NCBI GenBank assembly: GCA_025331125.1
Contig: JAOALB010000043.1
Location: 40,910 to 104,909, forward strand
From: Mycogone perniciosa
Taxonomy: Eukaryota > Ascomycota > Sordariomycetes > Hypocreales > Hypocreaceae
DNA length: 64,000 nt
Direction of reading: 5' to 3'
Every line of letters begins with the position of its first letter. Within the stretch, counting starts at the first letter, position 1. This document shows positions 48,111 through 59,457 of the stretch, in pieces. The translations under genes and the position numbers were made by a program. The notes beneath the pieces were generated by a model. The model saw only the letters and a list, made by a program, of their open reading frames with translations. It ran no database searches and had not been told where the DNA came from.

Positions 48111-51100
48111 TTAGTGAGATGGGGGTGGAAGATGTCTTCCAGCTTCGAAAACGGGATTCGTGGATTGGCTCTATTGTGGGCAACGTTTCTTTTCCGTTAT
48201 TCTCCGGGGGAAAATTACACGCAAGGGATACGGTTTACTATTTTACTTTTTAACCTTGGCTCTCCTTTCCTAGGTTGGGTTGTCTTGCTTTGAGGCCTTT
48301 TAGGGTTGCGTTTCATCCGCTGGTTTCCCCTCTGCCCCTTCTCTTCTCTTCGCCCCTTTCCTTTCACCTATTTTCTTTTTATTATCTCCTTTCTCTATCG
48401 GGCTCTGTTAACCATTCCATTTTGGGTCATTTCCTTTCAACACAAAAAAGTACGGCTATGGGATATTAGAGAGAGTGTGTGCGTCATGGCAGTGCTGTGT
48501 ATATAGGATTTATTTTCTTTCTCACATAGCTTCTTAGGTTCAGCGCCTCAAAGACTACGAATATTATGACGAGACGATTATTTTCCTTATTGTTACGTTT
48601 GTTTTCTCTTCCGGTCAGTGTATCGAACCGAAACCTATCGACCGAAACTCTTCCATCATGTGTCAGCAAAGTCGTGTAAGCGCACCTCGGATTTTGCATG
48701 GCTTACGGAGTATATCTGAGCCAATAGTACTAGTAATTGACTAGAGACAACGGCAAGATCAATAAAAGCCACACTAACAACCACTTATCGCCAACACTCC
48801 GAAGGCTCCCGTCCAAACGTACCAAAATCAGGTGTTTAGTACGGAGTATTGTTCAATAATCCGACCACTTCTTACCGGTAATGTCTCACATATGCGGCAG
48901 ATGGATCCGCAAATCGGGGCCCACGAGGTGAACCCGGGAACGGACGGCCGTTATGAATGCTACATAATCGCCGATTAACGACTAACAAAACGTGCGCGCG
49001 GCCAAATGTTTAATTGTCCCATCCCCCCCAGCCCATACTCGTAAGCATGCCAATACTACTCCGTACTCCGTAAATAGGCGAATCGTGATAGCGTAAAATT
49101 CTCCACAAATGCTGCAGGAGGCAACGCAGGTTATGTATGAATACAGTACTCCGTAAGCAAAACCGTCCTGCATGTTATCGTCAGCAGTCCGGCTTTAACG
49201 ATATAAGGCTGAAACATAGCATAGCATGACAAAACATGTACGGATTAGTGATACTACGAAGTACTACTGTGAAAATCGTTCCACCTTGAAGAGTTCAAGA
49301 GCCGGGCCACATTGCCGAGTGCCATTTCAGGCGGACAAAGTGGATACGGGCACATAGAATGGAAATAAAGTGTCATGAGTATCCTTCTATTCGCTCCGGA
49401 TAGCAAATAGTTCCAAGCATGACATCTAAATACCGGCTCTACGGAATACTCCATGTATTCGATAGTATATGATAATAATTACATAGGAGCTGAGAGGGTG
49501 AGACAACGCTACTTCGGACCGGGTAGATAGTTCTGACGTGAGCTGATTCAGTCATCAGCTCGAACGTTGCCGTCAGACAAACCCGAATTTAGAGCCTCAT
49601 GACATAAGAAGCGACTCCGCGCGAAGCGCCAAACGAGGAGGCTCACCTTGAACGTTGGAAACCCATCCAACGGTCAATGAACAAGCGAATGGACTAGAAC
49701 GAAATGCAGTTAGTACCTCCGCTAAATTCAAAGTCTAGTGTAAATTAATAGGCAATGTGCTTCGTTGATTAGTCCTAGGCTCGCTCTTCCGAAATCTCCT
49801 TGCAAGCACGTCGTGTGATACTCAAGCAAAGGGATGGGATAGAAGTGTCATATGTGATGGATGATGTATTATTACACCTATCTGTCCTCTTTCGCGCACA
49901 AGACTGTCGTAATGTCAGTGTGTCCAGAAAGGCAAAGTCCGTGTAGACCTGAGCATCCGGGCTTTGTCGGAAGACGAGACGCGAAGCTTATGCAGCAATA
50001 TTCGAATCGGGAGAGGCGGCTAGTGAAAGATTGCCATTTCCGTCAAGGTTGGACTTCCATGTTCATGCAGATACTACAATTATGCATATCTAGACCGGCA
50101 TAGCCGGGAACTTTTGCAGCAGAGCACAAGGCGACCTGTCGGCTTTCTGCCGAATACACTTAGGCTTAGTGGTATCAGGAGAAACGCTGGCCAGTGAGTA
50201 AAAATATGTTACTGTCCATATCCTCGATACATTCATGCCCTCTTAGGGATTTGGCAACATGGGCACTTCGTAGTCGGTCACAAATATGATATCAAGATGC
50301 ACGCAACTCTCGCCTCCTTGGTCGCCAATGAGAATCTAGGGGAAATTTGGTCTATTGTGACGCTTCAACTTAAAGACTCCTTCTAAAAAGAAAGATCGAC
50401 GCATTATTCTGAGACGAAATGGGTGTGTCGGCAACCAGACTACTACTCTATTGCACCTGTTAGGCGACCATGGCTGACTATAAAGCAGGGATTCTTCCAA
50501 TTATTTAATCTCCATGCTGTTAACAGATTCAGTTGCTGTTTCAGTGAGCACACGGCCCAAATCCTAGGTTCATCATGGAGTTCTGTCGGGGTGGTAATCA
50601 TGGCCTCGAGTGCCACATCCAGCATATATTCACGGAATACCGAAGACGCCGTGATTCTGATAGAGTGGCAAGATGCCTAATACTACAAGGTAAGACAGGG
50701 AAACCGACTGAACTATAGGGACTTTATCTAGCACAAGCACCCAAAGTTGCGTGGAATCCGTCAACTCAAAGTAGTCCACCGGCAGTGTCTGGTATGTTAG
50801 ATGGAACCACGTCACGAACTATTCATGAAGACTTATCAATTATTTGGGAGACTTTTTGAGAATTTGGGACATGGCCGTCCACGTTTTATACAGCCTTGGA
50901 GTCAATCCAACCCGTTCACTTCTTCTACTTTGTAAAATAGGGGCAGAGCATGGTTGGCCAACACTCACTCATATCCACACCATGAGAGGATCTATCAGGG
51001 AACCAGAGCCATAAGGCTTCTTCCCTGCCCTCTTCAAACTGGTCAATATATTAACCAAAAGGTTTTCCATGCCAGATGAATAAATTCCAGGCAGGTTGAT

Positions 51101-51147
51101 ATGACACAATAACCACAATTAGCCGAAACTGAAGAGACCCTTGTTGA

Positions 51148-52200
51148 ATGGATGCAGATGAAGATCGTTTAATATGTCTTTACAGTTGTGAATCGGCCAG
51201 TGAAGCTGTTCCTGTGGATTGTTCTTGGAGAGGGTATTATCTTCTAGAAAACCAGGCATGTACTATCCTGTTTGGCGCTTCACCAGAGTGTGATCCCTCG
51301 CTCGATGACAACATACTAGAGGGTTAGTTAGGATATCATTAGAAAGGGCCTTCACATCATTTCTTTTAGGAATCAAGAGGCTAGTCATGGTCCATGTTCT
51401 AGTTAAGGCCAAGTCACACTGGCTTGAGAAGGTCGTAAATCGCTATCCGCTCAGGTCAAAGCGAAAGAGAGAAACATGCGGAAATAACAGAGCGGATCTA
51501 TGCTACTCATCAACAAATGCAACCACGAATTCCCATCAGGATTTACGTTTTATCTTATGGGCTCCACTAGCGACTTAGGGTAATTCCATAAGTGAACGCA
51601 TGAAGATTAGAATGGTATCGTCTTTGGGCTCACTGAAACGAAACGCAGCGCTCAGATCACTACCTCTGTGTTGGCCAAATGCCACAATTAAACAAGCCAA
51701 ACGCATCCTGTTTGAAGAAGAATTGAGGACCAAAGCAGCAAAATAAGTAGGAAAGTGGTCGTGGCCTCTCGTGTACATCACGGAATAGTCGAGAAACCAC
51801 TGCCCAAGATCTGTCCAGATCTAGTTCGTTTAGAATCACTCAGGGTCACTCGGGACGATGTTGATTTAGCAATGATACAAGGAACATCTGTGTATCTCTG
51901 GCACAGGACCAGATGTCTAAGGTCGTTGAGGCATTGAAACTGACACTGTCTCAATCTACATGGAGAATTTGCGGACATCAGGTGGAGTTTCTCTTGTTCA
52001 CACACGAAGTAATAACCCTTTGCGGAGCGACCCCCCATGCTTTTCTAGGTGTTTCTAGTGAAGTAGGTCAAGTTAACTGTCAAGAGCTGCCATTTGTGAA
52101 TGGGAAACGCCTTCGTTCCAGGGTAGCAGCCAGGTCTCGGATAGCACCGCAAGTCGCAACGAGCGAAAAGCTCGGAGTGTTTATTTACTTATTTATTTGT
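51148..52200 (+). pseudogene. Possible decayed protein gene, family not recognised
   Basis: A protein-like frame begins MDADEDRLICLYSCESASE. It can splice from 51322 (GTTAGT) to 51370 (TTTTAG) into IKRLVMVHVLVKAKSHWLEK and stops at 51578. After stop codons, the same frame resumes with protein-like text (SLGSLKRNAALRSLPLC, IKQAKRILFEEELRTKAAK). Another frame then gives DLVRLESLRVTRDDVDLAMI, and a third EALKLTLSQSTWRICGHQVE. Successive frame changes in collinear, protein-like stretches suggest a broken gene, but no family is recognised and composition by eye is weak evidence. Confidence 0.3.
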
Positions 52201-52790
52201 TAATGCTAAAGTAGTAAGCATTGGTCCTTGCGGAGGATTTAGAAAAAAGGAAAAAAAAAACTGTTGACACCACCAAACCAGCAAGGTTTCCATGAAGGCT
52301 CGCGACAACTTCTCGGGTGTGGCGGAATCAATTCGCGTAGACCACTAGGCTGCGGTTGTGGTCAGGGGCTCCTTGCTTGCCTAAGACTCGTAAGTTACTT
52401 AAGCTTATCAATTGCCGGAGGATCATTAAATAGATATGGTTATTCAGGTACGAAGTACAAGGTAGATAGATAGGCGATACGGAATTACTATGGAGGCTTA
52501 TCGTCACGAGGAATAGTCGTGGGTGAGGATGAACTCGATAGTTTTGATGAGCTTTAATTGCTTAGCAGGCAAGTTAAAAGGTTGGTCCAGTACTTCGTAC
52601 TTCGTAGGCACTATTACCAATGGTGGTGAAGGAGAAAGCGCATTGAGGCTTCTAATGTGAATGTCATAACGTACCTATTTGAGGCTCTCTTGCATCCATG
52701 TGTATCAAAGGCCTGAGGTTACAATGCGAAGTCTGATTGGCGCTGGAGGTTTCGTGTTAAGCGCTGGGCATATTAATATACATACTAGGT

Positions 52791-52804
52791 ACGGAGTACT
52801 CCGT
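52791..52804. repeat. Perfect 14-bp palindrome of the dispersed motif
   Basis: ACGGAGTACTCCGT, the same core as 45892-45909. It is followed within 60 bp by GTACTACAGAGTACTTCGCAC and CTACGAAGTACTTCGTCC variants, making this one of the densest motif clusters in the window. Confidence 0.8.
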
Positions 52805-53171
52805 GCTCTGCACTAGTAGTACTACAGAGTACTTCGCACTATTGATATGTAATGCATTCTACGAAGTACTTCGTCCTGCATGCGCTATCTTGCATCATCA
52901 TGTGTGAGGCTCCTTTGCGTTAGGCGGGACTGCATAAGCGACATGCACATGCGCTGCTAGTACTGTGGTTTTATGCACTATTTTGAGTGAAGTTGCTAAT
53001 TAACCAATAGTTTCCGTGCTACGGACTTCAGCATACAACTCATTGAAATGCACCATGCTAATACGGAGTAGATAGAACCTGATAATAATAGTAATACCAA
53101 CTGTTGGAATGGTTATAACTCATACAATAGATAATACTCCGTACGAAGCACAACATATTTCGCACATGTAC

Positions 53172-53199
53172 GGAGTACGGAGTATGTACTCCGTACTCC
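53172..53199. repeat. Hairpin built from tandem copies of the dispersed motif
   Basis: The arms GGAGTACGGAGTA and TACTCCGTACTCC are perfect 13-bp inverted complements separated by TG. Each arm holds almost two motif units. Confidence 0.85.
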
Positions 53200-54214
53200 T
53201 TACATACTCGTATGATGTGGAGCGCGCACTGCTGCTCGGCTCGATGTGGGAAATTGTGCACTGAAACAGGGACTCAGTGGATATGCATATGCATGTCCAA
53301 TGCATATCAGCCGCTTGTGCAATCAGCACGGAAATGAGAAATGGAGGCGCTTCGCGGTCTTTTTAGCCATGTAGTACGAGCACTTCGTACGGAGAGTACC
53401 ACACGATCCTTCGTTCCATCTTTCACGAGTCGCTTTAGTGAGTGACAGGTGATTCACGCTGAAGAATCGGGACAAAGGCATCGAAGCATACACACGAGTA
53501 CGGAGCACTCGTGTATGAACAGTGTGCTCATGCATCATGCATTCCGAAGAGGACAGGCCTCATCAGTCTGGGCCCGGCGAGGCTTGGAGACGCATTGCTG
53601 ACCTCAGCCGGTGAACAGGGAATGAATCCTTTGGACAGACAGCAAATAACAATAACAATAACAGACACCCATTATTACTCGTATGTACGAGTCGCACAAG
53701 AATCGAGCAGAGGAGAGGAGCGAGGTTTTAATGAGCCTTTCTTGGCGACATGGGAGGCGATGCCGTGCGCTGCGCTACCAGGCGCAGATGAAACACGGGA
53801 GGCGTTGGTCGTGGGGTACGGAGCAGTACGATGTGACGACGATCTGTGGCAATGCCGTTGACCGAGTCTTTCGAGTTCGTATTGTCTGTCAGCCTTGTTG
53901 ACTTGCTTGCTTGTCCGGGGCTCCGCCGCCTGAGGAGAGGAGTCTGAGAAATGGGGAGACACGTTGTTGTCATTCTTACCCGGGTCACTGTTTCAAGCGT
54001 CTCCCATGCCTACGGAGTATACATATGAGTACCATACCTGCCTGCCATTACGGCAACATCATCCGAACTACGGAGTGCTATATGCTTAAATGATCCGAAG
54101 ACGACAATAGGTAATACTACTCCGTACTGCGCACTCTGCTTCCTACGAAGTGCCGGCATAGACAGAATGTGGCTGCTGATGTGCCCGGCGCTATTGCGTT
54201 ACGAGGCAATCTTG

Positions 54215-54270
54215 ATACTACTACGAGTACTACTACTACTGCTACTACTACTACTGCTACTACTACTATT
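54215..54270 (+). repeat. (TAC)n trinucleotide microsatellite
   Basis: About 18 interrupted TAC/TGC units (CTACTACTACTGCTACTACT and similar). Intergenic. Confidence 0.85.
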
Positions 54271-54682
54271 GCCCTGGTAACGATCTCGGCATGTTATTAT
54301 TACGAGTAGTACGAAGTACGGAGTAGTGGGAGCAACAAATGTCATTCTGAATCCAAAAGAGACGGCGCATGATAATGAATGATGCTGATGTCTCGGCTGA
54401 CTCACGAGATCCCGCCGGGCAATCTTACTCACATGCTTCTCATATCAACCCAATCCATGTCAATACTCGTAGAACCGCAGCAAGAGGCAGCAAGCTGACA
54501 GACAGATGGACCTTTTGACAATGGCTGGCATACGAGCAGTAATACTCCGTACATACGAAGTACTCCTTACGGAGTACGGAGTAGTAAGCGTGACAATGCA
54601 AAAGAAGCGCTCTCCTGCCATGGCACAGCTGCGATTGGCCCCTGGCTCAGCAGCTCCGTCATACTCGTAGGGACCCCTGACT

Positions 54683-54724
54683 CCCTGACCCTGACCCTGG
54701 CCCTGGCCCTGACCCTGGCCCTGA
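54683..54724 (+). repeat. (CCCTGR)7 hexamer array
   Basis: Seven perfect-length units, CCCTGA or CCCTGG. It resembles but differs from the fungal telomere repeat CCCTAA. It lies inside an interior gene-poor region, so it is most simply a microsatellite. Confidence 0.85.
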
Positions 54725-54799
54725 TGCGCATTGAGAGCCCGAGCTCCACACCTGTCCAGCTGCAGCTCACAGGGGCATCTTGCCGCCCTGTGCTGCGCT

Positions 54800-54833
54800 G
54801 GGCCAGTCAGTGGCCAGTCAGTGGCCAGTCAGT
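54800..54833 (+). repeat. 11-bp tandem repeat (GGCCAGTCAGT)
   Basis: Three consecutive copies of GGCCAGTCAGT, with a further diverged copy (GACCAGTCACA) at about 54852. Confidence 0.85.
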
Positions 54834-55369
54834 ACTACTAGTAGCAGCAAATGACCAGTCACAGCGCGATGTGCCGTCGGGAACATGCCGCCGTACCGAG
54901 TACTTGGAAGAGGTCACGCGCTGCCGTACGTTCTCCCACACCACCACGCCGTGGCGCCAAGTACCTAATACCTTGGACGCCCAACAGTCAGAGGCGCCGA
55001 GGCGGGGCCCTGATTGGACAGATGCGGCCATCAGAGTCACCCACTGGCCACTGACCTGCGCCAGTCAGAGACACGCAAAGCCACTGAGCGCTGTTATGCT
55101 CCAGGCCAGGCGCTCCAGACGATCCGCCGCCAGAGGCCCGCGCGGCCTCATTGGCCGGAAGCAGAAGCAGAAGCAGCAAGCCCTGTTCACGATAACCCCC
55201 GACTGCTCTCCGCGTCCACTTCAGCACGCAGACTCAGCGCAGACTCAGGGCCTAAAGCCAGCTCCAGCGCATCTCCTACAGCGTCCCCACCCGCCAGTTT
55301 TAGGCGGCCATCCACTGGACACGCACCAATGCCGCCTCCTGTTTAGCGCGGGCCCTTTTTTTTCCCTCT

Positions 55370-56636
55370 TGCGCTCTCGCCTCTCAGGGCTCTCCCTCCC
55401 ATCCAACCGAAAAGTTCCCCAACTCCTCCAACGCCTCGTTTTTTTTCTTTCCATCTTCTCTCCACACTCCTCCTTTGTTCTCACCATCACCATACACCGC
55501 CCTTCCTCTCTCTTCTCTCTCTTCCTCTCTCTTTTCCGCTGGGTGCATTTTCTCCCCCCTCCCTTTGCTCTTCTCCGCTTCGAGCCTCGTTCGCGAGTTT
55601 GTTCAATCCATCGTCGTCTCATCGTTGCGTTCATCGCTTCCCCCCTTCGGGAGATCCGAGATTTTACCAAGGAAAGAAGAAAAATCGAAAAAAAAGGACA
55701 GGGACAAGATCAAAAGAGATTCAGTAGGGATTTTCTGGAAGGCGCATCTACTCGTGATATCGCCCATTAATCGACTGTAATTTATTATTCGGCTGCTCCT
55801 TGCTTTCGACCAACACCACCTCATACTACAGCTATACAGCCTTCTAATTTCGACCTGCGCATCGAAAACAACACACACACAACTTTGGAGATTGATAAAT
55901 CTTGCAAAACATCCACGGAAGTTGGGAGCCCTGGAACGAAAGACGGATCGCAAAAGGACGCCACTGGTTTTTTCTTCTCCTGTCAGCTAATTGTTTTGTT
56001 GGCAATTTTTCGCGTTACTTGAGATTCCTCGCCCCCAGTTGCTCGAAATCACGTCTCACGAGAAAGAAGAAGCGTGAGCCCACTCGCCCTCGACTTGCCG
56101 TCTCCCCTTCGAATCGTTTCGGCAGTCGAAGCCAAGTCAACAACACTCGAGTCCAACTCAGCAGCTGCACATTTGTCGATCAAGCTTCAACCACGCGTTG
56201 TTTCTCGCCACTTCCTGCCATCCGCTGCATTTACATCGCCCGTCTTTTGACCCATCTCGCCTTTCATTTCTCGCCGCACAAAATACGCTTTGGTTTAATC
56301 TTCGCTCTCTCCGGATCCGTCAAGATTTGGAAAATTTCCTCTTCCTGTGCAAAATACTACGCTTTCTTGGATTTTGCGGCTTTTTGTTCATTTTGGCTGT
56401 TTTCGCGACCTGACATCTGTCCTGTTCCAAGCCACGTCCGAAACATCTCCGCCTGGCAGGAAGCAGTTCGTCTCGACTCGATTCAGACAATTGCACACAT
56501 ATTTTACCGACCCGATTCTACCAGTACATTTTAGTTTTCTAATTCCGCCCGGACGCCGAGAACTTGAACCACTCCTTCATTCAACTCGTCGTCTTCGAGC
56601 GCCGGCTTCTACGCCTCATTACGCATTTTCTGAGTG
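55370..56636 (+). promoter_or_regulatory. CT-rich promoter and long 5' leader of the Q-rich gene
   Basis: A pyrimidine-rich block (55380-55570, CTCTCTTCTCTCTCTTCC type) is typical of fungal promoters just upstream of transcription starts. If transcription begins there, the 5' UTR is about 1 kb with several upstream ATGs. That would suit translational control, as seen for many fungal regulators, but the transcript start is not known from sequence. Confidence 0.45.
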
Positions 56637-58253
56637 ATGGACACTGGTGGTCTCGCTCAGATGACTTCCAACAACTTCGTTTCTCCCGGAGGCTTGGCCT
56701 CCCGACGGGGCGGCCAGAACATCAAGCCGCTCTCGTTTGATGCCATTAAGCAGGGCAACAACATCCAGGACGGCGGTATTCCTACCCCCCGGACCAGTCG
56801 CTCTCACCTGCTCGCGGGCCTGAGAACGGCCCCAAAATCTGCTACCACTGCCTCTTTTGGTCCCATGTCGCCCATGACGACCGAGGCTCCCATGCAGCAA
56901 TATGCTAGAAATGGTATGACTGCAAACGCCTACGGCTATGGCCAGAACAACGTTTACAATCCGCCCAAGACGGCATATCCTCAGTACGGCCAGCAGAACG
57001 CTTATCATGGTATGATGAGCCAGCAGTACACTGTTGACCAGGTGCTTGCTCCCCCTCAATTATCCATGGATGAGCAGCTGCAGGAACAAATGGATCCCAA
57101 CCTCTATGCCCAGCTCGTGGCGACCAACATGTACCTGGCACAGCAGCAGCAGCGGCTCCAGCAACAACTTAGGACCGTTCAGGCCGCTGCCCAGCAGTTC
57201 CAGCAACTCAACATCAGCAGCCCTCAGCTCACCCAGCAGCAGATGGCCATCTACGAGCAACAGCAACAACTGGCTGCGCAAGCCGCTGCGGCGCAAGGCC
57301 AGCAGGTCTACTACAGTCCCGTCACCGGACAGTACTATGTCGACACCTCGGCTACTGCCCAGATCAACTCGATATACACTGAGCAGCCCATGACTCCTGG
57401 CTTCAATAACTATCAGCAGCAGCACCAGCACCAGCAGGGAACCCCTTGTGTTCAAGTGTCACCTCCTCCCGAGACACAGCAGGCTACATTCCGCAGCAAC
57501 TCGCCTCCAAAGCGCTTTGATTCTCCTTCGGATGTTGCGCCTTTGCCCCCACCATCTGCCAACGCTTTCCGCCGGGGACATAAGAAGTCTTCATCCTTGG
57601 CTCCCGTTAATAGCGCGCTGGCAGCAGCTACTCCTGGGGATTCTGCCAAGTCACCTGCCCCCTTCCCTCTTACCCCTGCCACTGGAGGGTATGGCCCCGG
57701 TCAGGCCCGTGCCGGCGAACACCCAATCCGACAGCCCCGTGGCCCCCCCTCTATGGACGAGCTCAAGTCGAAGCCCACTGCCAAGTACGAGGGAAGCAAG
57801 AACTTCGCTACCCGAACTCGGCGATCTGCTGTGCACAATCTAGTCCGAGCTGGCCTGGAGCGTCGCAAGGGATCCGGTAGTTCAACTGGCAGCATGAGCC
57901 CTGTTTCTGAGACTGCCGAGGAATCGATCACACCCATCACCGACAACGACTCTGACTCTGGACGTAGTGGTTCGGGCAGTCTGGCCGGCGAGATGGAGTG
58001 CCGCAGCTCGCGAACTTCTGCTATTGGCAGCTGGGGTGCTATCGGCTCGGACCGTCCCAGCTCACGACAAAAGGCCCGCAACAGCGTCGACAGCACATCA
58101 TCGGGCTGCGAAAGCGATAGCAACTCGTTCGCTGACGTTTTTAAGAACGGTGCTCTGCGAGCATCCAAGGCACAGGAGGCTGCAGATGGACAGCGCAAGG
58201 CCCCAAGACTGGTTCTCACGAGCGTTGAGAAGCGCAAGACCTCAGTGGCTTAA
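56637..58253 (+). CDS. Gln-rich conserved fungal protein, function unknown
   Basis: Intronless 538-aa protein starting at ATG 56637 (MDTGGLAQMTSNNF). The N-terminus has a conserved-looking block (LASRRGGQNIKPLSFDAIKQ, GIPTPRTSRSHLLAGLRTAP). A Gln-rich region follows at about 140-290 (LAQQQQRLQQQL, YEQQQQLAAQAAAAQG). A Pro/Ser-rich stretch comes next, then a basic block at about 372-409 (MDELKSKPTAKYEGSKNFAT, RTRRSAVHNLVRAGLERRK) that looks like the conserved functional motif. The tail is Ser-rich and ends VEKRKTSVA. No TM, RRM or zinc finger is seen. Polyglutamine and a basic motif suggest a nuclear or RNA-associated regulator; this is inference. It converges with the SepH gene. Confidence 0.85.
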   Translation: MDTGGLAQMTSNNFVSPGGLASRRGGQNIKPLSFDAIKQGNNIQDGGIPTPRTSRSHLLAGLRTAPKSATTASFGPMSPMTTEAPMQQYARNGMTANAYGYGQNNVYNPPKTAYPQYGQQNAYHGMMSQQYTVDQVLAPPQLSMDEQLQEQMDPNLYAQLVATNMYLAQQQQRLQQQLRTVQAAAQQFQQLNISSPQLTQQQMAIYEQQQQLAAQAAAAQGQQVYYSPVTGQYYVDTSATAQINSIYTEQPMTPGFNNYQQQHQHQQGTPCVQVSPPPETQQATFRSNSPPKRFDSPSDVAPLPPPSANAFRRGHKKSSSLAPVNSALAAATPGDSAKSPAPFPLTPATGGYGPGQARAGEHPIRQPRGPPSMDELKSKPTAKYEGSKNFATRTRRSAVHNLVRAGLERRKGSGSSTGSMSPVSETAEESITPITDNDSDSGRSGSGSLAGEMECRSSRTSAIGSWGAIGSDRPSSRQKARNSVDSTSSGCESDSNSFADVFKNGALRASKAQEAADGQRKAPRLVLTSVEKRKTSVA

Positions 58254-59457
58254 AGCCAGGGTTTATGCCACTGACATTTTTCTTTTCTTTTTTGTTCTTT
58301 TCCCTGTTTCCTTCTCATTTCTTACGACTTGACGCGCCCGGACTTTGTGACACGATTATTCGGACTTGCGGATTGCATTTGTTTTTCTTGAAACGGTCTT
58401 CATACTTTTTGTTCTTTCTTCAGTCCCTCTCATATGAGGAGCGCGTACTGATGTGCGTGTGGCGGGACCATGACCATTTTCAAATTACCAAACTATTATA
58501 ATTCGATTCGCGACTATCATTCACACGACTTGATTCACTACCGGATTGGAATGGGGTGTTCCCCCCTCGGATTATTATTTTCCTTTTTTGCAGTAGAGGA
58601 TGCCAAATGGCTTTCCTAAAGGATTGGTTTAAGGAGGATTTTATGCCACGAGAAAGATAACATAATTGAGAACAAGGATCCTATCTGCTGTCTGAAGAGT
58701 TAATCCAACCCTTCTCTTGTTGATAAGGGGAAGGCGTTGCAGGACTCTTGGAAGGCCTGGTTTAGTGGACTGGAGCATATTCCCTTGTCACTCATTCCTT
58801 GTATGTCATCTCGTTCCATCGACTTGAGTGCGTATGGATTTTTTTTTCTTTCTTCGGGGTGTTGAAGGAATAGGACGGACGGACGGGCATGTGCGGCACG
58901 TAAGTAGTGATAGTTTTAAGGACATTGGCACAATACAAATTGATGGCCATTGAGACAACCTCTTTATTACCCAACCAACAGCTGCTTTGTGGTAGTAGTA
59001 TAATGCTTGCAAAAGTCCATGCTCATATATGCCATGATGCCAGCTCAGGCGAATGCATATTAGTAATAAAATAAACACAAAGGCTCACATCAAAACACAA
59101 TCAAAACATCCCGATGTCTTTTCCCCTGACTCATCACCAGACTGTTAACCCAAAGCCAAAGCCAGAAGCAAAAAACAAGAACAAAACACCAGAACAAAGA
59201 AAAGTTCCTTTTCCACCCCCAAAACGCACCTCCCTCGTGTGTAATGCGGCATCCCGGTTTCGTCCGTATATGTATATATATATAAATGTATATATATACA
59301 AATGCCATACCAAAGCCTTATCTAGTACCTTGCTCCCCCCATCCCATCCCATTCCATTCCATCTAGCCCGTATCGTTGTCGCGTCGTCGTCCTTTTTCTC
59401 GTTTGTAATAGTATAGAATCGTATCATAGCAATAATTGTTTTTTGCTGATGTGTCAT
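58254..59457. other. Convergent 3' intergenic region
   Basis: 1.2 kb between the stop of the Q-rich gene and the stop of the SepH gene, so both 3' UTRs lie here. It has T-rich runs around 58280-58420 and a TATATATATAAATGTATATATATA simple repeat at 59269-59299. No gene is supported. Confidence 0.6.

Larger units (their letters stand above)
48111..56636. other. Large gene-poor region, mostly simple repeats and relics
   Basis: 8.5 kb with no intact gene. The first 150 bp are the 3' UTR of the gene at 47205. A possible decayed gene lies at 51148-52200. The dispersed motif is dense, especially 48838-49450, 52450-52870 and 53058-54590. Microsatellites and short tandem repeats occur at 53645-53663 (AATAAC), 54215-54270, 54683-54724 and 54800-54833. 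From about 55370 the DNA is strongly CT-rich and leads into the very long probable 5' leader of the gene at 56637. Long open frames at 54724-55770 and 55902-56534 are low-complexity and not credible proteins. Confidence 0.55.

Noticed and set aside
41561..54600. The palindromic repeats as a CRISPR array
   Set aside because: Copies are irregularly spaced, very short and found throughout eukaryotic nuclear DNA with spliceosomal introns; there are no uniform spacers or cas genes.
54683..54724. CCCTGR array as an interstitial telomere
   Set aside because: The unit is CCCTGA/CCCTGG, not CCCTAA, and it is flanked by other microsatellites, so a plain simple repeat is more likely.
54724..55770. 348-codon open frame on the plus strand
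   Set aside because: It overlaps CT-rich promoter DNA and short tandem repeats, has low-complexity Ser/Leu/Phe/Arg composition and no domain. It is best explained as leader sequence of the gene at 56637.
55902..56534. 210-codon open frame upstream of the Q-rich gene
   Set aside because: Composition is not protein-like and it lies in the probable 5' UTR. At most it could contain short upstream ORFs.
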